From Macrotrachela quadricornifera (taxonomy: Eukaryota > Rotifera > Eurotatoria > Philodinida > Philodinidae), in assembly GCA_022393335.1 (NCBI GenBank), contig JAJEKB010021191.1:85264-149263 (forward strand): DNA of 64,000 nucleotides, read 5' to 3'. The translations under genes and the position numbers were made by a program. A model generated the notes under the pieces. It did no database searches. It was not told the origin of the DNA and worked only from the letters and a program-made list of their open reading frames with translations. Each line of letters starts with the position of its first letter. Within the stretch, counting starts at the first letter, position 1. Positions 27,700-40,369 of the stretch are shown here, one piece after another.

Positions 27700-30600
27700 T
27701 CAACAATTTGCCTCATGAAAGCAACTTTCCACTTCATGATCTCGTAGAATATCGCATTTCAACTTGAATCTTATCAAGGAAAAAATTTTTCACCTATTTT
27801 CTCCACTTCCATCTAAACTCGACACCTCCCAATACTACCTAATGCTGCATTTCAGAATGAATAATTCCCAAAAGGATTATCTTTATATATATTGCTAACT
27901 TCATCGCCAACCTCGCATTTCCTTACATTGTCTGATGTCGCATTTCAAAACGAATAATTCTTAGCAATATTTCCTTTATGTATTCTGTTTACGTCATAAC
28001 AAACATCAGAAATAGTGACAATATTAAATACGCATTTCAAAACGAATAATTCTCAGCAATATTTCCTTTATGTATTCTGTTCACTTCATAACAAAAATCA
28101 GAAATAGTGACAATATTGAATATCGCATTTCAAAACGAATAATTCTAAGCAGAGCTCACTTTATGTATTTCACTCACTTCGTTACAAGCTAGTCGAATAC
28201 TGATATTATCGAATGTCGCATTCCGAAATGAATAATTCCAATTAGAACTCTCTTCATTTATTTTACCAACTTCGTAGCAAGTTTCGCCAATAGTGACATT
28301 ATCGAATGTCGCATTCCAAAATGAATAATTCAAACCATAGTTCTCTTCATGAATTTTACTAACTTCGTAGCAAGTTCCACACACTAGTGATATTATTCAT
28401 TGTCGCATTCCAAAATGGATAATTCTAAAGAGGGTTGTATTCATGTATTTTGGTCACATCGGAGGAAAATCCACAAATAGTGACATTATCGAATGACGCA
28501 TTTCACAACGATTAAATATCAATAGGATTCCCTTTATGTATTTTACTGACTTCGTACCAAACTCGACAAATCGTGATATTATCGAATGTCGGATTTCGAA
28601 ATGAATAACTCTAAGTACGGTTCTATTTATGTATTCCATTCAATTCGTAAGAAAACTCCGCAAATATTCACACTATCCTATGTAGCATTGCAAAATGAAT
28701 AATTCTCAGCAGGGTTCCCTTTATGTATTCTACTCAAATCGTAGCAAACTCGGAAAATACTGACATTATTGAATGTCGCAGTGCAAAATGGATAATTCTA
28801 ACGAGGGTTGCATTCACCTATTTTGCACACATCGTAACAAACGCGGCAACTCATGACATTATTGAAAGTCGCATTTCAAAATGAATCATTCTAACCAGGG
28901 TTCTACTCATGTATTCTACTCAATTTATACTAAACCCGGTAAAAGGGGACCTTATCAAAAGCCGCATTGCAAAATGAAAACTTCTAACGACGGTTGTATT
29001 CATATATTTTGCTCAATTGAGATCCGATCTATTATGTTGTAGAAATGATACATTCTCACGTGACATATGTATACCTTAGACAAGTGTTATATTTATATAT
29101 TTTTTACAATTCACAGCAAACTCGGCAAATAGTGACATTCTCGAGTGTCGCATTTCAAAACGGATAATTCTCAAGAACCTTTCCTTTATATATTATATGC
29201 ACTTCGTAGCGAAGTCGCCAATTAGTGGCATTATCGAATGTCATATTGCAAAATGAATAATTCTAAGTACGGTTCTATTCATGTATTCCATTCAATTCGT
29301 AGGAATTTAGCCAAAAACTGACATTATCGAATGTTTCATGACAAAGTGAATAATTCCAACTAGGATTCTACTGATCTATCCTACTCACTTCATAGCACAC
29401 ATCGCAAATAATGACATTATCGAATATCGCATTGGAAAATGAACAATTTCAAAGAAAGTTCTATTCATGTATTTCACTCAATTTATAGCAAACCCGACAA
29501 TTTTGGACATTATCGAATGACGCATTTCACAACGATTAAATCTCAATAGGATTCCCTTTATGTATTTTACTGACTTCGTATCAAAATTGACAAATCGTGA
29601 TATTATCGAATGTCGGTTTTCGAAATGAATAATTCTAACTACGGTTGTATGCATGTATTCCGTTCAATTCGTAGGAAAACCCGGCAAATATTGATACTAT
29701 CGCATCTCGTATTTCAAAATGAATAATTCTCAGCAGGGTTCTCTTTATGTATTCTACTCAAATCGTAGCAAACTCGGGAAATAGTGACATTATTGAATGT
29801 TGCACTGCAATACGGATAATTCTAACGAGGGTTGCATTCACCTATTTTGCTCACATCGTAACAAACTCGGCAAATCGTGATATTATCGAATATCGCATTT
29901 CACAGCGATTAAATCTCAATACGATTTCCTTTATATATTTTACTGACTTCGTACCAAACTCGACAAATCGTGATATTATCGAATGTCGGATTTTGAAATG
30001 AATAACTCTAATTACGGTTGTGTTCATGTATTCCATTCAATTCGTAGGAAAACCCGGCAAATATTCACACTATCCTATGTAGCATTGCAAAATGAATAAT
30101 TCTCAGCAGGATTCCCTTTATCTATTCTACTCACTTCGTAGCAAGTTCGACAAATCATGACATCATCGAATGTTATATTGCAAAATGAATAATTCTAAGC
30201 AGGGTCGCACTCAGGTATTTTACTCACTTCATAGTAAACTCGACAAATTTAGACATTGTCGAATATCGCATTTCACAACGATTAAATCTCAACAGGATTC
30301 CCTTTATGTATTTTATGGACTTAGTACCAAACTCGATAAATCGTGATATTATCGAATGTCGCATTTCCAAATGAATAATTCCAAGTAGCGTTGTATAGAT
30401 GTATTTTACTCATTTTACAGTAATCCCAGCAGATAGTGATATTATCGAATGTCGCATTTCAAAATGAATAATTATAAACAGGTTTCCCTTTATGTATCCT
30501 ACTCAATCGGAAGCAAGCTCGGCAAATAGTGACATTATTGAATGTTGCAGTGCAAAATGGATAATTCTAACTAGGGTTGCATTCACCCATTTTGCACACA

Positions 30601-32830
30601 TCGTAACAAACTCCGCAAATCGTGACATTATTGGAAGTCGCATTGCAAAATGAATAGTTATAACCAGGATTCTATTCATGTATTTCGCTCACATCGTAGG
30701 AAATTCCCTAAATTTGGACATTATCGAATGTCGTATTTCTAAACGATTAATTCTTAACAGGGTTCCCTTTATGTATTTTAATCATTTCGTCTCAAACTCA
30801 ACAAATAGGGACATTATCAAATATCGCATTTCAAAATGAATAATTCTAACTAGGGTTGTATAGATGTATTCTACTCATTTTATAGTAATCCTGGCAAATG
30901 GTGACATTATCGAATGTCGCTTCGGAAAATGAATAATTATAACTATGGTTGTATTCATGTATTCTACTCATTTCGTAGGAAACCCGGTAATTAGTGACAC
31001 TATAAAATGTCGCATTTTAAAATGAACACTTTGGAGGAAATTTCTTTTCATGTATGTGAACTACTTCATAGTTAAATCGGTAAAAAGTGACATTGTCGAA
31101 TATTGCATTTCAAAATGAATAATTCTAAACAGGATTTTCTTCATTTACTTTATTGACGTCGTAGTAATCTCGGGCAATATTTACTTTATCGAATGTCCCA
31201 TTCCAAAAAGAATAATCTTAAGTAGGATTCTATTCATGTATTTTCCCCACTTCATAGTAAACCCAAGAGATTTGAGGATTATCGAATGTTACATGTAAAA
31301 ATGCATAAATCGAAGGAGGGTTCTATTCATCTATTATACTCAGTTCACATTCTATGTATTACGTTGGAGAAATGATACATATTCACTTGCCATGTGTATA
31401 GTGTAAACAAGTGTTGTATTTGTATATTTTCCTGACTTCATATCAAACTGGCAAATAATGACATTATGGAATGTCGCATTACAAAATGAATAATCCTAAT
31501 CAGAGTTTTCCTCTTGTATTCTACTAGTTTCATAGCAAATTTAGAAAATAGCAATATTATCGAATGTCGTATTTCAAAATGAATAATTCTTATCAAGGCG
31601 GTATTGATGTATTTTACTTACTTCGTAACAAAGTCGGCAAATGGTTACATTATTGAGTGTCCCATTTCAAAATGAACAATTCTAATCAGGGTTCCCTGTA
31701 TGTATTCTACTGACTTCGTAGCAAATTGGACAGATAGTGACATTATTGAATGTCGCATTGGAAAGTGAAGAATTTTAAAAAGGGTTTTACTCATGAATTT
31801 TGCTCATATCGGAGCAAACTTAGCAGATAATGACAGTATTGAATGTCGCATTGCAAAATGAAGAATTATAAGTAAGGTTGTATTGATGTATTCTACTCAT
31901 TTCGTAGGAAACCCGCAAATAGTGACACTATCGAATCTCGCATTTTAAAATGAATAATTGTAAGGAGGGCTCCATTAATGTTTTTTAATCATTTCGAAGC
32001 AAATTTGACAAATACTGGCATTATCGAATGTCATATTTCGAAATGAATAATTGTAACCAGGGTTTTCTTCATTTATTTTACGAACGTCGTAGTAAATCCG
32101 GTCAATACGGACATTATCGAATATTGCTTTTCAAACTGCATAATTCTAATTAGGGTTGTTTTGATGTATTTTACTCATTTCATCATAAACCAGGCAAATA
32201 CTGACATTTTCGAATGTCGCAATGGAAAAAGAATAATTATAATAAGAGTTCTATCGGTGTATTTTACTCGCTTCATAATAAACCCCGGAAATAGTGACAT
32301 TATCGAATGTGACCTTAGAGAATGAATAATTATAATAAGAATTCTATTGATGTATTGTACTCAAATTATACGAAACTTGAGAAATTGTGCCATTATGAAA
32401 TGCCGCATTTTAAAATGAATAATTGTAACGATAGTTCTATTGATGTATTTTTATGATTNNNNNNNNNNAAAATGAATAATTGTAACGATAGTTCTATTGA
32501 TGTATTTTTATGATTTCGAAGCAAACTCGACAAATACTAGCATTATCGAATGCCACATTGCAAAATGAATAATTCTTAGTAGGGTTTTTTTCATGTATTT
32601 TACTAAAGTCGTAGCAAGCTTGACCCATACTGACATTATCGAATGTTGCATTTGAAAATGAATAATTCTAAACAGATTTTTCTTCATTGATTTTACTAAC
32701 GTCGTGGTAAACTCGACAAATAGTGACATTGTCGGATGTCGCATTTCAAAATGAATAACTCTCACCAGGATTCTATTGGTATATTTTAGTCACTTCGTGG
32801 CAAAGTGCGCAGTTGTTGAGATGATGGGAT
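27700..32830. repeat. satellite array of ~93-bp monomers
   Basis: About 54 diverged head-to-tail copies share the words CGCATTTCAAAATGAATAAT, TTCATGTATTTTACTCACTT and AGTGACATTATCGAATGT. Monomer spacing measured at successive TGTCGC words is 92-95 bp. Because 93 is a multiple of three, several spurious open frames run through it. Variant monomers recur every fourth unit: the CACAACGATTAAAT variant starts at 28501, 29524, 29897 and 30270 (intervals 1023, 373 and 373 bp). The array contains an assembly gap at 32459. Confidence 0.9.
32459..32468. other. 10-N assembly gap in the satellite
   Basis: The 47 bases before the gap (32412-32458) are identical to the 47 after it (32469-32515), so the gap probably marks a collapsed overlap and not unknown sequence. 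Confidence 0.95.
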
Positions 32831-33319
32831 ATAAAATTTTCACGAACAAATTCTACAAAAGCTTCATTCTATAATTTGGTGGAATGGGAGCGAAGAATGG
32901 TTATTTGTGAGGTGGTGAAATGTCGTATGAGAGATTAATGCTGGTGACCATGGTTTTGATCTAATATTGTTGGATTGTCTGGCGTAAAAAAGAGTTCGAT
33001 GAGACCATGCATGATCATACTTTAGATGAAGATTTCGAACAAATCGGTTGTTGAGGCATGTTGTCATTATCATGAATCTAATCAGTGCTGAGTTGATTAA
33101 TACAACGCCGTTGAAAAGGAACAAATTAAATCCTTTGGTGCTTGACTATTCATGACGGTAAACATTGCTAACAGGATCATGCCGGTAACGATTGTACTAA
33201 TGTGGACCATTTCTTGTATTGCTGTTGTACAATTGAGAATGAATAGGTAGTTTGTTGGAGCAAACGACAGATTGTGATTTTGCAGTTGTGTTCCCGTCTA
33301 TATATACTAGATGACCAAG
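32831..33319. other. satellite flank, no gene
   Basis: The sequence is non-repetitive and lies between the satellite and the hairpin repeats. The 86-residue minus frame at 32864-33124 has no recognisable motif. Confidence 0.4.
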
Positions 33320-33575
33320 ATAGAAAGAGAGAGAAAGAAAAGACTTTTTTTTCTCTTTCTTCAATAATTTTGAAAGAAAGAGAGAGAGGAAACGTCTTTT
33401 TCTTTCTCCTCAATAATATTGAGAGAGAGAAAACGTCTTTTTCTTTCTCCTCAATAATAATGAGAGAGAGAAAACACCTTTTTCTCTCGCTTCAATAATT
33501 TTGAGAAAGAAAATCCTTTTTCTCTCTCTTCAATAATTTTGGGAGAGAGAAAGAAAAAAGATTTTTTTTTCTTTT
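33320..33575. repeat. tandem purine/pyrimidine hairpin repeat
   Basis: About five units of roughly 45-55 bp each alternate a purine block (GAGAGAGAAAA), a pyrimidine block (CTTTTTCTTTCTCCTC) and the spacer CAATAATTTTGA or a variant. Adjacent CTCTCTTC and GAGAGAG blocks flank CAATAAT, so each unit can fold into a hairpin. Confidence 0.8.
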
Positions 33576-33941
33576 TCTTTCGATGTTATTGGAGCGTGTC
33601 GATAATATCTCTCTAGCAACAAATAAGGAGATAATAATTGGAATGATTGCAAGAATGTAACAAAAAATATGTTTAAAACAATCCAACAGAAGAACTTAAT
33701 TTTTCAGAGTGCATGAAAGATTATATGTAGAATAAATATTATGCATGTAGTCACGTGCTCATCTGCCTACGACTATGTGTACACAAGCACATTTTCTTTG
33801 AAAATATTGGTTTGCATCAAACTTACTTTTTACAAGAAAAAGTTTGGAATTTCGAAATTTCCGATACACAATGTGTTTATATAATCTAGGATATGTATGA
33901 GCAAAAGATTTTTCTTCATTGCGAAATACATATTTTGCCAT

Positions 33942-34671
33942 CAGAGTGGCCAGATCAAAAATTAAAAAGTGAGAAATTTTGGTTGCAAAATCAGAAAACG
34001 ATCAGAAAAGTTTTTTGCAGGATCAGAAATTAGTCGGAAGAGACAGTTTTTCTTTGGGAACTAACAGGTACAATGTTAACATATTGTTACAAAATGCTCT
34101 ACTCAATTTATATTTGTTGATTCCTACGTTATTTTAGAAGTCGTTTTACAATAAGTAACGACAATAGAAAGGATATAGAATTTAGCTTTTACTCAATACT
34201 ACAAAGCATTTAGTGTTGCATTATATTTCAGTGAATTCAAAAACTAGCTCACAACAAACATACAACAATAAGCAACATATGTACTATACATAGTAAGCAT
34301 TGCTAAAAACGGTAACTAATGTTTAGATAACATTAGTTCGTTATTTTTGTTCATACTTTCACTTTTTTTCAATTGTTTTTGACAGATGTCTTTGAGTTGA
34401 AGGATGTTTCTATAGTGCATCTACTGAATTAGTTTATTGAAGGGCATAAACAACCTTTCAAAACACAGACACGTAACATTTAGTTCATTGGCAATTATTA
34501 TCGTAATCAAATTTACTAACAACATCATGATATAAAGTCGAAATTAGAAAAAAAATTAAAAATACAACAGAAGTTATCCAAATCAGAAAAAACTAGAACG
34601 TCAGAAGAAATTCAGAAAAATATTCGTATTTAAGAAACTTTTCCCACTTTTCGAAAGATCTGTCCACCCTG
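33942..34671. mobile_element. non-autonomous hAT element (MITE), 730 bp
   Basis: The left end is CAGAGTGGCCAGATC and the right end is GATCTGTCCACCCTG, imperfect inverted repeats of the hAT CAGNG type. The flanks are TTTGCCAT (33934-33941) and TTTGGCAT (34672-34679), an 8-bp target-site duplication with one mismatch. The interior has recurring ATCAGAAA words and no coding frame. Confidence 0.85.
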
Positions 34672-34679
34672 TTTGGCAT

Positions 34680-36816
34680 TTTACTTAAATATTATAAGCT
34701 TATGCAATTCGGTTTCAGTCAGTATTCAATAACAGAGATGATAGAATTCAAATATTATGAGTTTTATTATCATATTTCATCATGTGAAAAAGAACAAGTA
34801 CCAATAAAGTCATTTTTTCTTCCTCAATATTTTTCAAAATGAATTACATATTGGGAATCATCATTTAATTCTGACTAGAATGGGGCACTTTTTCTTAGCA
34901 AACGCGACTTTCATTTTTCACGGTTCATTTAGCACTCGTAGGAGATCTCAGAATCACTGAAAACAGCTTCTTTCTCCAAAACTTAATCAATTTTACATCA
35001 TCAGATGCAAAATCTGATGCTAATTTTAAATATCAAATTGAAATTCGGGGGGAAAATGAAATTTTCATTGTCAAAAATCTTATTTTCTCTCGGATGTTAA
35101 TAAAACTTCATTGTCAGCTATGATTCTCAGGTGACCTAATAATTTCATTGGGAACACTAAAATGCACTCAATGCTGTGCGCAATTGCTTTTCCAACTGTA
35201 ATCACTTAAAAAATTGTTAAAAGTGGAGCATCAGATTGATTTCCGTCAAACACCAGGAAGAACAGTCAAAAAGCTAGATTTTGGACAGGCTTTGCTTCAT
35301 ATAGTAAGAGAATGAGACTTTAGTCCAATCAATAATAGAGACAGCTCAATGCAGTGTTGCACGAACTTTTCGAATATAACTATAAAGCTAAGAACGAAAA
35401 TGAAGAACACGTTCAAATTGTACAAATACTATAATCCTAGCAAAAAACAAATTACAAAATACGCAGAAATTTTCAGATGATGAGCACCAAAAAAGTTGGT
35501 TTTGAAGCAAAACGCATATGATATTCGGACTGAGTAGAAGAAATTACATCCCATGTAGGTAGATGATCTTAGCCTCAGACTCGAGTAAATCCAGTCGAGA
35601 TTCGTCTAGGAAGCACTTGCAAGTGTTCCGGAATAGAACCTGGTAAGTCCTATCGATTAGTAATATTTGATTTTGCACAACGTAAAGCATGTCTGGAAAA
35701 TGCGAAAAAAAACTAATATTTTGTTAAGAGCTTCAACCATGTGTTAAACAACTGTTCGGTTTCGAAATTTCTGACTGATTTGCTGACATATTTTGACAAT
35801 GAGTTTATAACGATAATATTTGTGAAGTGCTGGAAATGATAAGCGGATTGAAGATTTAAGAACGACTTTTCTAGAAGTAAAATTATATTTTCTCAACAAC
35901 CATCATGTTTATAACTTCTTTTCTACTACAAAAGTGAACAAATCAAATATGTATTTTACGTATAAAACAGAGAGATCTTTAGGCTTTGGCAAGTTTATTA
36001 AGGAGGAATGCCTGTAATAAGTGATGGACACTGAATACATTGCTTCATGACGCTGAGAAAAATGATGTTGTCGGCTGGCTCATAGTGGTATCAGTATTGG
36101 ACACCGATGATTTTTGAGACGATGAATTATGGTGACAGAGGTAAATTAAGCAAAAAAGAAAAAAGACAACTATCAAAACAAAACTCAATACATCAAAAAG
36201 AAAGATAAACACAGATCTTATTGCACTTAGTACTTCCTTTATCGATAGACGACTACCAGTTTGTTTTGTTTCTTTCATATTTATTGGGAGTTCTCGTTTA
36301 GTCTCCTAAGGTAATAATGAAAACTTTATCGAATGCAAATGGAAAGAATTCTGAATGGCCAATATTTAAAGGACGAGTGGATACCCTACTGGAACAATAC
36401 CATCATTTGACAACCATTATTGGCAATCCTATTGATGTTACCCTCGTAATGTAAAATGTCATTACAACCATAGTGAATAATACTAATTTTTTTTTAAATA
36501 TGCAAATCTCTCGATCTGATGTAGTTTAACGGCGTTCTTGTTAACAACGCTATTATAGCAGAATTTATTTTTCCAAAATATGCCGAATTATACGAAGAAT
36601 CTTGAACATAGGAATGAAATAAACAGTTAGTTCTGATTACTTGCTCTAAACATACATATTTATTCGTTTTCGAACGATGGATTGATATCGTCAAACTGTG
36701 ATTAAAATGCGTTTAAAACTTTTGAAACACATCTCTAGTGTAAGAAAGCCAACTTTTGCTGAAAAAGTTCGAAAGCTGCAACAGACCAAAGCCTAAATTT
36801 TTTCTACTCATATATG
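34680..36816. other. no supported gene
   Basis: Two small frames stand close together and face outwards: minus 36278-36045 (77 residues with one strong membrane segment) and plus 36317-36454 (45 residues including WPIFKGRVDTLLEQYHH). Neither matches a family I know. The rest is AT-rich without features. Confidence 0.35.
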
Positions 36817-36862
36817 TGTCGTAGGATAGATTAAAATGCAGTTAAATTTAAAATTGTCCTAG
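36817..36862. repeat. left terminal inverted repeat of the Ginger-like element
   Basis: It begins TGTCGTAGGATAGATTAAAA and ends TTGTCCTAG. It pairs with 44193-44238 with four mismatches, all transitions. Confidence 0.8.
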
Positions 36863-37037
36863 TTCAAATTAAGAAATTTTGAACTGTCCTAGGAAAAATA
36901 AAAATTTAAAAATGCAGATTTTAGATGTTTAACAGATTTATGAGTACAAAATTGATAATTAGGATACAAAGAACTTGTCTAACAGTTTAATGTAAGAGTA
37001 TGAATATAGTATGAATACTAGTAAAAAAAAAGAACAA

Positions 37038-38751
37038 TCAGCAATTTTTATATTTCATACCATCTTCACCATGACACTTTGTATAACATTTTCAATCTTC
37101 CTTTTTGCATTGACATCGATTTGTGGCGCAGTCGCCATTACACTTGCAAGTATCAACCGATTTAAAATTGGTATAAATTTGATATGCTTGTATAAAAGTT
37201 GTCGATGGTAGTAAATCTGTGTTGAAAGAATGTAGTGACGCGAAATTGGATGTGGTGAAATCAAGAAACAGTGGTGAAGAAAAAAATTCTTTTAGAATCT
37301 TGTTCCTAGTGGCAACTGTATACAAAGTCTCTCTGTTTCGTTCATCCGAATCGATGATCTTACATGGTAATATTGTGGAAGACGTGTTTGTACAGTCCAC
37401 GTCTGATACTTTTAAGCCAACAACATCACCAATAACATAGTTTCGAAGTTGTTTAGCAGATTGAGTAATATACTTAGTAAGTTGTGATTGCGCGTTATTC
37501 AAATATGACTGTTCGGCTTGTCCACGAAATCGCTTACGATTATTAATATTATTTGACGCAGCATCCAACTGAGCAGTTTGTGATACGAATTGACTGTTGT
37601 CGTCGAGCTCTTCCTGATCGATGTTGATATTTACACCTTTACCTTCATGATTTTGAAGTGAATTATTCGTACCAGTGGCTGATATGCCTTCATCAGTGCT
37701 TGATGATTATTTATTGCAAGCAATTGGGATATTTTCAACCGATTTATTCATCATCATATCCATTCTTGCTATCATGTCAAGCACATCTGTTAGTAAATCT
37801 TCTTCGAATATCATTGTATTTCCATTGTTCAATTGTTTGCCATCACTTGAATGCTTGTTTTTTATTCGGTCTGCAATGAATTTCCAGACATAATCATCTA
37901 ACCTAGATTGTTGACCAAAGACAATGTCGAAGGGTGTTTTTCTTTGTAGTTTGTGTAACGCTTGTATTGATTGAGAACATCACATAACCAAGTCCCGAGG
38001 GCCAGTCTGTGGTGTTATTGGTATCCATTCATTTCCCTAGCAATTGTTGCACAACTGCATTGCTCCTCTCAACAAGACCTTGCGAATGAGGATGGCGCGG
38101 TCGTCCGTTGATTATCACCAATCCAGGCCATGGTTTCGCCAAATCTAATATCACTTTGGCCACGAACTCACGACCATTGTCCGATTGTAAAATTCTTGGT
38201 GGTCCGAACTGATAAAAAATAGATTTCAATGCTTCAGCAACATTAATAGCTTCGTCTGAAACCAATGGTTGAAACCAAGAATATTTTGAAAAATGGTCCT
38301 TCGTATGAAATATCCATTTAAATACATTATATTCAGCACTTCTCATATCTATCAAGTCCATTTGGACTTTTGTCATAAATCCCACCAATACAATTGGTTT
38401 GCCTACGACTGGTTTTGGAAATACTTTTCGACTAGAACAATGATCGCATAAACTGATAAAAATTCTGATAATTTCCAATGATATAAAAGAATACCGCCGC
38501 CGAACCTAAGAGACATGACCAATTAATTAAAAATCCTTTGATTCTAATTACTTCGTGCCAGGTTTTGTCTCTTCCAAAGTGTCCTACAGCTATGTGACAT
38601 TCGTTTACCTTTTCAAATAACTGTTCAAGTCACAACAGGTAAGTTTTCTTTCAATGAGTATGCAATCTGTTGATCATCTATTCTCACCAGGTAGAAACGT
38701 TTTCTCACCCAAAATTTGAATTGCGGCTCAACTTTGGTTACTGTTCCATTC
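37038..38751 (-). pseudogene. integrase/transposase, C-terminal part (KRBA2-like)
   Basis: The minus strand carries, in order, a KFWVRKRFYLV segment, an HFGRDKTW zinc-binding remnant, the rve integrase core and a basic/Cys-rich tail. Core acidic residues are visible: MDLIDM, QSDNGREF and SQGLVERSNA, i.e. a D,D(36)E triad. The tail has CKCNGDCATNRCQCKK, like the end of vertebrate KRBA2 integrases. The gene is broken by at least three in-frame stops (near 38029, 37709 and 37092) and frameshifts near 37940 and 38610. It is an inactive transposase copy and continues upstream at 43707 beyond the LINE. Confidence 0.75.
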
Positions 38752-38767
38752 AAAATCATCACCATCT
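38752..38767. repeat. LINE target-site duplication, left copy
   Basis: AAAATCATCACCATCT; the A part is ambiguous with the poly-A tail at the other end. Confidence 0.85.
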
Positions 38768-38776
38768 CAACAAATA

Positions 38777-40369
38777 ATGCAGAACGCCGGTGACGCCGTA
38801 CCGCAACAGGCTGAGCTTCTTGCGGGCTATCAGGAGGTAACTCCCATCAACAGAACTGATATATCAATCAACAAGCATCAACAAATTAATCAAAACACAG
38901 GTAATCATAATCCATCGAAAAGAAACAAAGTAGGAGATGATTCATTCGAACGTGAACACCGATTGGCTCCGAACAGTAACAAATATTTCTACAGTAATAA
39001 CATTCGCTCGACAGCTACTACCTCTACAATTACACGTTCTAGTCAAATTGGTTCGACTGCAGTAACACGTCAAGCCACCTTCCCTCCATTCAAAATTAAC
39101 TTCGTCAGTGACGAAGTTCCATCGGAATTGGCCATTATTAAAGATATTAACAAGCATTGCAAAATTAGTTTATCGTACGGTCGATTTTCGCCAATGGGAA
39201 ACAAGAAAAGTTTTCTTCTGTACGCAAACTCGAATGATCAATTTGAACGTCTATTAAACAAAAGTCTATGGCCGTTGACCATTTGTTCATGTGATTACAC
39301 CTTAGACATTTCATCTAAGGTTCCAACCTCCTACTCTCTAATTGCAACAGGTATACCTGCGCAATGGGACCTAACAGATTTCGAATCTGACGTCAAGAAG
39401 CAATATCCAACAATCATCAAAGTAGAACGTATGCGTGTCAGAGGTGGTTTGCCCATTGCAAAAGTTCGTATCGACTTTTCTTCGAATGAAGAAGTACAAA
39501 AGTTACTCAAGAACAAAAGAATATTGCTGGACGACGAAAACACATCCTTTGCCGTTCAACAATATTTTCCACCATTTAAAATTCTTCGATGCTACAATTG
39601 CCAACAATATAACGACCACATAGCAGCAAATTGCCCCCACAAGGACAATCCTACCTGCTTTCGATGTGGTCAAAATCATCCATATAACCCAAACTGTTTA
39701 AACAAAATTTGTTGCGCTAATTGTAAAGAAGAACATCTTGCTGGAAATCCCAGCTGTCGGGTCAAAATCGCAGAACGTAACAAATGTCAATCAAAGTTGT
39801 CTACATCAACTGGGTCTCAATCAAATTCGTTTACATCAACTGGATCTCAATCAAATTCGTTTACATCAACTGGATCTCAATCAAAGGTAGTCAAAGACAA
39901 TCCAAATGTTTGGACATTCACAACAAATCATATTCTCACCGCTGACTGTCAACCGTCAATCACAGCTACAGCGTCGACTCCACAAGAGGATACAAATTCC
40001 TCCTCATTGAGAGAAATTTCAAAAAAACTGGATTTGGTTTTGAACAAAATCAACTTCCTTACTGGTGAATATGATAATCTCAAGACTAGCTTCATCAACG
40101 TCAACCAACAACTTAGTTCATGTCAAGAAACGATCAACACACTCAAAAATTTTATCTTCGAACAAATCTGTCCACTAATAAGGGAAGTAGGTGTTGGTTT
40201 AATGGGAAAGAGACAAGACATTAACAAGAAGAAACTTCATCCACTGATCTCAAATTTCACTGAAGGTCTATCGTCACTGAAGAATTCGTTCGAAAGTTAT
40301 ACCACTCAACCTGTATCATCAGCTCTCAAGAAATCTACCTCATATGAATCCATCGGCGAGGAATTTTAA
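38777..40369 (+). CDS. LINE ORF1 protein with three zinc knuckles
   Basis: This is a 530-residue nucleic-acid-binding, gag-like protein. Around residues 272-335 three CCHC knuckles follow one another: CYNCQQYNDHIAANC, CFRCGQNHPYNPNC and CANCKEEHLAGNPSC. The stretch at 185-250 resembles the RRM-like fold that precedes knuckles in Jockey-type ORF1s. After the knuckles an 11-residue unit (STGSQSNSFT-like) is repeated three times in tandem, a recent 33-bp expansion. The stop at 40367-40369 lies 26 bp beyond the ORF2 ATG, so ORF2 is probably reached by reinitiation or termination coupling. The frame is unbroken. Confidence 0.85.
   Translation: MQNAGDAVPQQAELLAGYQEVTPINRTDISINKHQQINQNTGNHNPSKRNKVGDDSFEREHRLAPNSNKYFYSNNIRSTATTSTITRSSQIGSTAVTRQATFPPFKINFVSDEVPSELAIIKDINKHCKISLSYGRFSPMGNKKSFLLYANSNDQFERLLNKSLWPLTICSCDYTLDISSKVPTSYSLIATGIPAQWDLTDFESDVKKQYPTIIKVERMRVRGGLPIAKVRIDFSSNEEVQKLLKNKRILLDDENTSFAVQQYFPPFKILRCYNCQQYNDHIAANCPHKDNPTCFRCGQNHPYNPNCLNKICCANCKEEHLAGNPSCRVKIAERNKCQSKLSTSTGSQSNSFTSTGSQSNSFTSTGSQSKVVKDNPNVWTFTTNHILTADCQPSITATASTPQEDTNSSSLREISKKLDLVLNKINFLTGEYDNLKTSFINVNQQLSSCQETINTLKNFIFEQICPLIREVGVGLMGKRQDINKKKLHPLISNFTEGLSSLKNSFESYTTQPVSSALKKSTSYESIGEEF

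Noticed and set aside
28145..32765. Several 60-85 residue open frames in the satellite
   Set aside because: The monomer length is a multiple of three, so frames stay open by periodicity; they differ between units and both strands are equally open.
27700..32830. CRISPR-like array
   Set aside because: Repeat units are contiguous and diverged with no unique spacers, and the window is eukaryotic.
36045..36278. 77-residue frame with one membrane segment
   Set aside because: No family, signal or conserved motif; AT-rich DNA often gives such hydrophobic frames.
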